From: Phascolarctobacterium sp.
Lineage (GTDB): Bacteria; Bacillota; Negativicutes; Acidaminococcales; Acidaminococcaceae
Reading direction: 5' to 3'
Length of the DNA stretch: 18,077 bases
NCBI GenBank assembly: GCA_020024105.1
Contig: JAHHUH010000029.1
Span: 1-18,077 of the forward strand
A model generated the notes under the pieces. The model was given only the letters and a program-made list of their open reading frames with translations. It ran no database searches and was not told where the DNA came from. Positions 12,351-18,077 of this stretch are shown here, in pieces; within the stretch, counting starts at the first letter, position 1; each line of letters begins with the position of its first letter. A program made the translations under genes and the position numbers.

Positions 12351-15175
12351 AGCCCATAAAATTAGTCATGAATGCCTTCGGCCCCTATGCCGGCAATACG
12401 GTAGTAGATTTTACCAAGCTGGGTACGGAGGGCTTGTATCTGATTACTGGTGATACCGGTGCCGGTAAGACCACGATTTTTGATGCCATTACCTATGCTC
12501 TCTATGGTGCAGCCAGTGGTGAGGTGAGGGATAATGCCAGTATGTTCCGCAGCATGTATGCGGAAGCAGGTACGCCCACCTATGTGGAATTTACCTTCGC
12601 CTACCGTGATAATATCTATACGGTAAAGCGTAATCCAGAATATTTACAGGCTAAGAAGCGTGGCACCGGCTTTACCACTAGGAAGGCGGATGCGGAGCTG
12701 GTTTTTGCGGATGGCCGTCCACCCATTACCAAGAATAAGGATGTTACCAATGCCATCTGCGATTTGATTGGTCTGGACTATGAACAGTTTACCCGTATTG
12801 CTATGATTGCCCAGGGTGATTTTAAGAAAATACTCATTGCGGGGACGGATGAACGGATTAAAATCTTCCGTAAGATTTTCCACACGGAATTTTACCAACG
12901 TCTCCAGCTATCCTTGAATGATATGACCAAGGAGCAGAGCAAGGTTTATGATGAGCTGCAACGGAGCCTGCGCCAGGAGCTGAGCAATGCAGTCTACCCA
13001 AAGGATTCCGAACTAGGTGCCGAATATACCCTGCTAGAGAAGGCAGGCTTTGTGGGTCAGGTGGAAAGGGGCTTGGAAATTCTTCGGCTCTTTATTGACC
13101 AGAACGAGGAACAGCTGGCTAGTGAAAATACCCAGCTGGCTAGCCTGGAAAAGCAGCTGGAGCAGATAAATGCCAAGGTACTCCAGGCCCAGCATTATGC
13201 TAGCCTAGCTAAGAATCACCAGAAGCAGAAGGAGCTGGCCAAGAGCCTGGAACCCCAGGTGCAGGCGGCTCAGCTGGCCAAGGACGGTGCGACTCAAGCG
13301 GCTCAACAGACGGAAGCACTTAGATTGGAGCAGCAACGCTACGAGGGTGAGCAGGAGAAATTCCGCCAAATTGAAAATGAAGGCACCAAGCTGCTGACCT
13401 TGGAGAGCAGGCTATTGCACTTGGAAATGGAGAAGGCACAGGCGGAGCAGCAGGTTGTACGGGCTAAGGAGCAGGTAGCCACCAGCGAGCAACAGCTGAA
13501 GGCGGCGCAGGAGGCTCAGCTCCAATTAGTCCAATGTGAAAAGCAGGCCTCCCAGGTGGAGCTGGAATTGAATAAATACGACGGTCTTTTACAGGCAGTG
13601 CAGAAATGTAAGGATTTAAAGCAGCAGGTGGAGGCTAAGCAGGGGGATTACCAGCTAGTACACACTACCTGTGAGCACTTGCGGGAACGCTACCAGATCC
13701 TGGAGAAGGCCTTCTTGGATGGTCAGGCAGGTCTCTTGGCCCAGCATTTGGAGGAGGGGCAGCCCTGTCCCGTCTGCGGCTCCTGTAGTCATCCCCAACC
13801 GGCGCTAGCGGCAGATGAGGTGCCGGATAAGAAGAAGCTGGATACGGAAAAGAAGAAGGTGGAGCAGGCGGAGAAGCAGTCCTCCAGTTTGAGTGCCGAG
13901 GCTGGCAGTCTTTTGCAGCGCTTGGAGGAGGAAAAGACTAACTTCTTACAGATGGGCTGTGCCCTGCTCAATTTGCCGACGGAGACGGAGGTAGCCCAGC
14001 TATACAGCATAGCTAAGGGAAAATACGCCCAATTACAGGAGCAGGCGGCTGGTCTGGCTGTGGAGGCTAAGCGCTTAGGTACTTGGGCTCATAAGGTAGC
14101 TAGCCTAGAAAAGACCTACCAAAAGCAACAGGTTTTGGCTCAGTCCCAGGAGGAGCAGGTGCAAACTTTAGCTCGCAATCTGGCTACGGCCAAGGGTCAG
14201 CAGGAGGAGCTACAGCAGCAGGTGGATCGTCTTGCTCAGGAGCTGGGTCTTGCTCAGGACAAGGCGGCAGAGCTGGTGGGCCTCGTCCAGGCTTCTCTGC
14301 AGGAACTGCAGCGTAAGGCGGAGAACTGCAAGCGGCAGCGTTTAGCCCTGGAAAAGGCTCTGCAGGAGGCGGAGCAGCAGTACCAAAGGCTCCATACCCA
14401 ATATACTGCGGCTGTCGGTGGCGCTGAAGGCCTAGCTCAGGAATTGGCGGCTTTGCCCAAGGTGGAGGCCGACGGCCTGGAGGAGCAGCAGGCGGAGCTT
14501 AATAGTGCCAAGCTGGTGCTGCAGGAGCAGCAGCGTGAGCTTTTTGCCCGCCATAAGCAGAATAGTGGCATCTACAAGAAGGTTGCTAAGCAGCAGGAAC
14601 AGGTTCTGGTGGAGGAGAAGCGCTTCCAGCTGCTCAAGGCCCTAAGCGATACTGCTAATGGTCATTTGGCCGGCAAGCAGAGGGTTGAGCTGGAAACCTT
14701 TATCCAGATGCATTATTTTGACCAGATTATTGGCTTGGCCAATGTCCGTCTATTGGGTATGACCGGCGGTCATTATGAGCTGAAGCGGGAGAAGCAGGGC
14801 GCCAGTGTTCGTGGTAATGCTAAATCCGGACTGGAGCTTAGCGTTATCGATAATTATAATGGTACGGAGCGCAGTGTCAAAACTCTTTCTGGCGGGGAAA
14901 CCTTCCTGGCTTCCCTGGCCCTGGCCTTGGGCTTGGCTGACCAGGTACAGGGGAACACCGGCGGTATTAAGCTGGATACCATGTTTGTGGATGAGGGCTT
15001 CGGCTCCCTGGATGATAATTCACTGAAGCAGGCTGTGGAAACCCTTCTGGGATTATCCGAAGACAATCGCCTGGTAGGTATTATTTCCCATGTCAGTGAG
15101 CTGCAGGAAATGATTGATAAAAAGATTAAGGTTACTAAGCAGCGTAATGGCAGCAGTATTCAGGTAATTTCTTAA
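12347..15175 (+). CDS. sbcC: SbcC, ATPase subunit of the SbcCD complex
   Basis: The 942-residue Rad50-type SMC-like ATPase binds DNA, gates the SbcD nuclease and dimerises through its two coiled coils. Walker A is GDTGAGKTT (35-43); the following MIAQGDFKKIL segment contains the Q-loop. Two long Gln/Glu/Lys/Leu-rich coiled-coil arms run from about 190 to 460 and 500 to 790. Between them is the zinc-hook region with CPVC (Cys474, Cys477), continuing GSCSHP. The C-terminal ATPase half has signature LSGGETFLA (847-855) and Walker B MFVDEGFGSLDD with Asp882 and Glu883. All catalytic motifs are present. The extended hook (a further Cys and His close after CxxC) is seen in other Firmicutes SbcC proteins. 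A terminator follows directly. Confidence 0.96.
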   Translation: MKPIKLVMNAFGPYAGNTVVDFTKLGTEGLYLITGDTGAGKTTIFDAITYALYGAASGEVRDNASMFRSMYAEAGTPTYVEFTFAYRDNIYTVKRNPEYLQAKKRGTGFTTRKADAELVFADGRPPITKNKDVTNAICDLIGLDYEQFTRIAMIAQGDFKKILIAGTDERIKIFRKIFHTEFYQRLQLSLNDMTKEQSKVYDELQRSLRQELSNAVYPKDSELGAEYTLLEKAGFVGQVERGLEILRLFIDQNEEQLASENTQLASLEKQLEQINAKVLQAQHYASLAKNHQKQKELAKSLEPQVQAAQLAKDGATQAAQQTEALRLEQQRYEGEQEKFRQIENEGTKLLTLESRLLHLEMEKAQAEQQVVRAKEQVATSEQQLKAAQEAQLQLVQCEKQASQVELELNKYDGLLQAVQKCKDLKQQVEAKQGDYQLVHTTCEHLRERYQILEKAFLDGQAGLLAQHLEEGQPCPVCGSCSHPQPALAADEVPDKKKLDTEKKKVEQAEKQSSSLSAEAGSLLQRLEEEKTNFLQMGCALLNLPTETEVAQLYSIAKGKYAQLQEQAAGLAVEAKRLGTWAHKVASLEKTYQKQQVLAQSQEEQVQTLARNLATAKGQQEELQQQVDRLAQELGLAQDKAAELVGLVQASLQELQRKAENCKRQRLALEKALQEAEQQYQRLHTQYTAAVGGAEGLAQELAALPKVEADGLEEQQAELNSAKLVLQEQQRELFARHKQNSGIYKKVAKQQEQVLVEEKRFQLLKALSDTANGHLAGKQRVELETFIQMHYFDQIIGLANVRLLGMTGGHYELKREKQGASVRGNAKSGLELSVIDNYNGTERSVKTLSGGETFLASLALALGLADQVQGNTGGIKLDTMFVDEGFGSLDDNSLKQAVETLLGLSEDNRLVGIISHVSELQEMIDKKIKVTKQRNGSSIQVIS

Positions 15176-15187
15176 AAAAATTAGAAT

Positions 15188-15224
15188 CTGTGGAGGATTT
15201 ATGTCCTCCACAGGTTTTTTTTTT
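15188..15224 (+). terminator. Intrinsic terminator of sbcDC
   Basis: A perfect 10-bp stem CTGTGGAGGA (15188-15197) / TCCTCCACAG (15204-15213) with a 6-nt loop is followed by G and ten T's. It begins 12 nt after the sbcC stop. Confidence 0.96.
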
Positions 15225-15234
15225 GACTCTTATA

Positions 15235-15243
15235 TGATAAAAT
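15235..15243 (+). promoter_or_regulatory. Extended -10 promoter of xpt-pbuX
   Basis: TGATAAAAT is an extended -10 with 5 of 6 hexamer matches. The -35 position falls in the terminator T-run and is weak. Transcription would start near 15250. No purine riboswitch aptamer fits in the 54 nt that remain before the ATG. Confidence 0.5.
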
Positions 15244-15253
15244 ATTCCTTATA

Positions 15254-15279
15254 CATAAATCTTGTACGTGTAATTTATG
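15254..15279. promoter_or_regulatory. Stem-loop or operator in the xpt leader
   Basis: CATAAAT (15254-15260) and ATTTATG (15273-15279) form a 7-bp inverted repeat around 12 nt, right at the predicted start of the xpt transcript and before the ribosome site at 15291-15296. It could be a repressor site or a 5' mRNA stem; AT-richness makes chance plausible. Confidence 0.3.
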
Positions 15280-15303
15280 AGCAAAAAAGTTGGAGGTTTT
15301 ATT

Positions 15304-15879
15304 ATGAAATTATTGGAAGAAAAAATCCTGAAGGATGGTGTAATTAAAAGCGGTAATGTGCTGAAGGTGGACAGCTTTTTGAATCACCAGATTGATGTAC
15401 CCTTTATCGCTGAGCTGGGCAAGGAATTTAAACGCCTTTTTGCTGACCAGAAGATTACCAAAATTTTGACCATCGAAGCATCCGGTATCGGTATTGCCTG
15501 CATTGCCGGCATGTATTTTGGCGTGCCCGTGGTGTTTGCCAAAAAGAGCAGTGGTAGCAATATGGATAAGGATGTGTACTTCACCCAGATTTATTCCTAT
15601 ACTCATAATAAGGTAAATGACGTAGTTGTTTCTAAACGTTTCTTGAATGTTGAAGATAAAGTATTGATTATTGATGACTTTCTGGCTAATGGTTGTGCTC
15701 TGGAGGGTTTGATTGATCTGGTACGTCAAGCAGGTGCTGCTGTTCAGGGTGTAGGCGTTGCTGTAGAAAAGGGATTCCAGGGCGGTGGTGATAAGCTGCG
15801 TGCAGCAGGTATACGTGTAGAATCCCTGGCTATTATTGATAAGATGGATGCACAAAGCGGAACCATCCAATTCAGATAG
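15304..15879 (+). CDS. xpt: Xanthine phosphoribosyltransferase
   Basis: The 191-residue enzyme converts xanthine + PRPP to XMP for guanine nucleotide salvage. It resembles Bacillus subtilis Xpt (194 residues) along its length: LKVDSFLNHQID near residues 20-31, TIEASGIGIACIAG in the loop after the first strand, VPVVFAKK, the PRPP motif VLIIDDFLANG (120-130) and the C-terminal GIRVESLAII. The ATG at 15304 follows TGGAGG by 7 nt; an in-frame ATG at 15277 lies in the leader stem and has no ribosome site. The stop is 9 nt before pbuX, which would bring in its substrate, so the two form a salvage unit as in Bacillus. Confidence 0.95.
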   Translation: MKLLEEKILKDGVIKSGNVLKVDSFLNHQIDVPFIAELGKEFKRLFADQKITKILTIEASGIGIACIAGMYFGVPVVFAKKSSGSNMDKDVYFTQIYSYTHNKVNDVVVSKRFLNVEDKVLIIDDFLANGCALEGLIDLVRQAGAAVQGVGVAVEKGFQGGGDKLRAAGIRVESLAIIDKMDAQSGTIQFR

Positions 15880-15888
15880 GAGCAGTGT

Positions 15889-17214
15889 ATGGAACAAGTA
15901 AAAAATAATGATGCTATTTATCAGCTGGACGGCAAGGTGCCGGTAGCTAAGGCAGTACCTTTTGGTCTGCAACATGTTTTGGCGATGTTCGTGGCTAATA
16001 TTGCTCCTATCCTGATTGTGGCCGGTGTCTGCAAGCTGCCGCCGGAGCAGAGTGCGGCGCTGATCCAGTCCGCCATGATTATTGCCGGTATTGGTACCAT
16101 GATCCAGCTCTATCCCGTCTGGAAGGTTGGTAGTGGTCTGCCCATCGTTATGGGTATCAGCTTTACCTTTGTTTCTATTTTCTGTGTAGTTGGCGTCAAA
16201 TACGGCTATGGTGCGGTTATGGGCGCTACCCTGGTGGGTGGCCTGTTAGAGGGCCTGCTGGGCCTGGGTGCCCGCTACTGGCGCCGTCTGGTTTCTCCCA
16301 TTGTAGCTGCCACAGTTGTTACCTCCATCGGTTTTTCCTTATTGGCCATTGGTGCTAATTCCTTTGGCGGCGGCTTTGGCAATCCTAATTTTGGCGATGC
16401 CAAATACATTATTGTCGGTACGATTACTCTGGTCAGCTGTATTGTTTTCAATATTTTTGCCAAATCCTTCTATAAGCAGCTTTCCGTGCTTTTTGGCCTG
16501 ATTATGGGCTATATTGCTGCTTTTTTTGCCGGTCTGGTGGATTTAAGCCGTATGGCCAATGCCGATTTAGTGGCTATTCCCCAGTTCCTGCCCTTTGAAA
16601 TGGAATTTCAGCCGGGAGCGATTTTTGCTGTGTTCCTGATTTTCTTAGTTTCCGCAACGGAAACCATCGGTGATACTTCGGCAATGACGGCCATTGGTCT
16701 GAAGCGCGAGGTAACGGAAAAGGAAATTTCCGGCTCCATCGTCTGCGATGGCCTGGTCAGCAGTGCTTCTTCACTTTTCGGTTGCATGCCCATTACCTCC
16801 TTTAGTCAGAACGTAGGCTTAATTGCCATGACTAAGGTGGTGAACCGCTTTGCTATTTTCACCGGTGCGGTGATTATGGTGCTGGCCGGTCTGTTCCCCA
16901 TGCTGGGTGTGCTGCTGGCTTCTCTGCCTGAGCCTGTTTTAGGTGGCTGTACGCTGATGATGTTCGGCTCCATCGTAGTCAGTGGTGTGCAGATGATTGC
17001 TAATTGTGGTTATAACCAACGTAATGTGACTATTGCGTCTTTGGCGTTAAGTATTGGTATTGGTTTTACCCAGGCACCGGGCATCTTTAAGATTTTTCCG
17101 GAGCTGATTAAGAATGTTTTTGCAGAAAACTGCGTTGCAGTAGTTTTCCTGGCAGCCCTGGTTTTAAATTTAGTTTTACCTGCTGATCCTGTAGAGCAGG
17201 AAAAGCAAGCCTAA
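15889..17214 (+). CDS. pbuX: Xanthine/uracil permease of the NCS2 (NAT) family, probable xanthine permease
   Basis: The 441-residue inner-membrane protein has about 14 hydrophobic segments and belongs to the nucleobase:cation symporters of the NCS2/NAT family. Family blocks are FGLQHVLAMFVANIAPILI near the N-terminus, the substrate-site helix SATETIGDTSAMTAIGLKRE with Glu258 and Asp262, and the signature GCMPITSFSQNVGLIAMTKV with Gln307-Asn308. Xanthine is the likely substrate because xpt is immediately upstream, 9 nt away, and because the sequence style is PbuX-like; uracil or urate cannot be excluded from sequence alone. The ATG at 15889 has TAGGAG overlapping the xpt stop. A terminator follows the stop. 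Confidence 0.92.
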   Translation: MEQVKNNDAIYQLDGKVPVAKAVPFGLQHVLAMFVANIAPILIVAGVCKLPPEQSAALIQSAMIIAGIGTMIQLYPVWKVGSGLPIVMGISFTFVSIFCVVGVKYGYGAVMGATLVGGLLEGLLGLGARYWRRLVSPIVAATVVTSIGFSLLAIGANSFGGGFGNPNFGDAKYIIVGTITLVSCIVFNIFAKSFYKQLSVLFGLIMGYIAAFFAGLVDLSRMANADLVAIPQFLPFEMEFQPGAIFAVFLIFLVSATETIGDTSAMTAIGLKREVTEKEISGSIVCDGLVSSASSLFGCMPITSFSQNVGLIAMTKVVNRFAIFTGAVIMVLAGLFPMLGVLLASLPEPVLGGCTLMMFGSIVVSGVQMIANCGYNQRNVTIASLALSIGIGFTQAPGIFKIFPELIKNVFAENCVAVVFLAALVLNLVLPADPVEQEKQA

Positions 17215-17220
17215 AAAGCT

Positions 17221-17254
17221 GGTCACAGGTTCGGAGGAGCCTGTGACTTTTTTT
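17221..17254 (+). terminator. Intrinsic terminator of xpt-pbuX
   Basis: GTCACAGG (17222-17229) pairs with CCTGTGAC (17240-17247); three more pairs extend it to 11 bp with a GGAG tetraloop at 17233-17236. Seven T's follow. Confidence 0.95.
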
Positions 17255-17281
17255 ATCGCCGGGGAGAAGATATGCTATAAT
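17252..17281 (+). promoter_or_regulatory. Promoter of the unknown gene at 17304
   Basis: TATAAT (17276-17281) is preceded by TGC, a perfect extended -10. A weak TTTATC (17252-17257) lies 18 nt upstream, inside the preceding T-run. Transcription would start near 17288, which rules out the in-frame ATG at 17280 as translation start. Confidence 0.72.
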
Positions 17282-17303
17282 GAAAGAGGAATGGAGGTGC
17301 ATC

Positions 17304-17978
17304 ATGGCACAAAAAATTAGTGAAATTATGGAGTCCCTGCCGGATTGGGACTTTCTCAAGCAGCTGCCCCAGGAGATAGACGGCTTCCAGCTGCTGGCGG
17401 GTACCGGGCTGAAGGGACAGATTTTGAATATTGCGGCCTATGTGAACGATGCCATGCATTGTCGCCTGGATTTGACCTATACAACGGAAACCTTTGATTA
17501 TATACCGGTGAAAACCATTGGTCTGCACACCTTTCGCGATGAAAGATATTTTTGTCGTGACCGGGACCGGTTTGCCGAGCAGATGCTGGAGCATTTGCCG
17601 GATTTAATTGCCATTGTGGACCGCAACCACCATCACGAGATGGGGTGGGAGGCTAAGAACGCAGGTTTTCCTACCTGGGAGGGCTGGAAGAAGCTGCCGA
17701 AGCGGATTGGCAATTACGAGCTCTTTATTACCCCTGATAATCCGGTGGAGTATATTAACGGCTCCATGCTGTTCTTAGATTATACGGACTTTGCTACTGG
17801 TGATCAGATTGTCTTTATGTATAATAGCTTTAGGGACGAAATCTTTGCTGAATTTAAGTGCAAATATTTCCCTTTGACCACTGATGAGTTTAACGCTAAG
17901 AATTTAGATGAATTAGATATATTGCTGGAAGAAAAATTGGAAAAAAATTTATTAAAATTATCTCAAGAAAGTTATTGA
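17304..17978 (+). CDS. Conserved-looking protein of unknown function
   Basis: I do not recognise this 224-residue protein. It has no signal peptide and no membrane segment, so it should be cytosolic. It is acidic and aromatic-rich; notable parts are DLIAIVDRNHHHEMGW with three consecutive His in the middle, FPTWEGWKKLPKRIGNY, and the strand-like MLFLDYTDFATGDQIVFMYN followed by a short charged C-terminal helix rich in Leu, Glu and Lys. The ATG at 17304 is preceded by GGAGGTG (17293-17299) and lies just after the predicted transcription start. It is a single-gene unit with its own promoter; no terminator is seen before the tRNA, and its stop codon overlaps the tRNA promoter. The coding pattern matches its neighbours, so it is likely a real gene of the core genome. 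Confidence 0.85.
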   Translation: MAQKISEIMESLPDWDFLKQLPQEIDGFQLLAGTGLKGQILNIAAYVNDAMHCRLDLTYTTETFDYIPVKTIGLHTFRDERYFCRDRDRFAEQMLEHLPDLIAIVDRNHHHEMGWEAKNAGFPTWEGWKKLPKRIGNYELFITPDNPVEYINGSMLFLDYTDFATGDQIVFMYNSFRDEIFAEFKCKYFPLTTDEFNAKNLDELDILLEEKLEKNLLKLSQESY

Positions 17979-18003
17979 CAAAAGCATCATAAATCTGTAT
18001 AAT
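17975..18003 (+). promoter_or_regulatory. Consensus promoter of the tRNA gene
   Basis: TTGACA (17975-17980), 17 nt and TATAAT (17998-18003) match the sigma-70 consensus exactly. The -35 box contains the stop codon of the preceding gene. Transcription would start near 18010, about 13 nt before the tRNA. Confidence 0.92.
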
Positions 18004-18022
18004 ACTTCTTGTAGTTGCGAAC

Positions 18023-18077
18023 GGCCTGGTGGTTCAGTTGGTTAGAATGCCGCCCTGTCACGGCGGAGGTCACGGGT
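18023..18077 (+). tRNA. tRNA-Asp (anticodon GTC), partial, cut by window end
   Basis: The acceptor strand GGCCTGG starts at 18023, followed by the D arm (GTTCAGTTGGTTAGAAT) and the anticodon arm CCGCC-CTGTCAC-GGCGG, with anticodon GTC at 18057-18059. The variable loop and start of the T arm (CACGGGT) follow, and the window ends before the 3' acceptor strand. The sequence closely matches bacterial tRNA-Asp. Confidence 0.95.

Noticed and set aside
15310..15975. 221-codon minus-strand open frame opposite xpt
   Set aside because: It is antisense to a clearly recognised gene, has no family resemblance and no ribosome site or operon context.

Overview
The window looks like chromosome of a diderm Firmicute (class Negativicutes; an Acidaminococcaceae member such as Phascolarctobacterium would fit, but the genus is inferred only). 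The reasons are a Firmicutes-style gene set and order (lspA-rluD-pyrR, sbcDC, xpt-pbuX, GGAGG ribosome sites, extended -10 promoters) together with a TonB-dependent outer-membrane receptor, which requires an outer membrane. All recognised protein genes and the tRNA are on the + strand.

Layout. (1) 1-913: right-hand part of a CRISPR array with 14 identical 36-bp repeats and 30-bp spacers. The repeat resembles type II-A repeats; no cas gene is in the window. It is followed by a structured non-coding stretch (914-1023) that ends in a terminator hairpin and contains a repeat-complementary segment. (2) 1088-5750: a tight operon of lspA, rluD, pyrR, udp (uridine phosphorylase), deoB (phosphopentomutase) and a secreted protein of unknown function, closed by a terminator. 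It combines lipoprotein maturation, rRNA modification and pyrimidine nucleoside salvage. (3) 5751-11031: a markedly AT-rich cassette with a strong promoter, a long 5' leader carrying a 3 x 9-bp tandem repeat and a 7-1-7 inverted repeat, a TonB-dependent receptor, a strong hairpin, then a binding lipoprotein, FecCD-type permease and ATPase. This is a complete route for a metal chelate, heme or corrinoid from outer membrane to cytoplasm, lacking only TonB-ExbBD. (4) 11047-11130: a short element with imperfect terminal inverted repeats, probably an insertion-sequence or MITE remnant. (5) 11134-15224: sbcD-sbcC, the Mre11/Rad50-type nuclease, with promoter and terminator. (6) 15235-17254: xpt-pbuX, xanthine salvage and uptake, with promoter and terminator but no visible purine riboswitch. 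(7) 17252-17978: a monocistronic conserved-looking protein I do not recognise. (8) 17975-18077: a perfect consensus promoter and the 5' part of a tRNA-Asp(GTC) cut by the window end.

The most unusual points are the repeat/anti-repeat fold at the right end of the CRISPR array, which would give the last spacer a guide RNA-like hairpin in cis; a spacer present twice in the array five units apart; the compositional break around the uptake cassette with a mobile-element-like scar on its right side; and the tandem-repeat leader upstream of the receptor.
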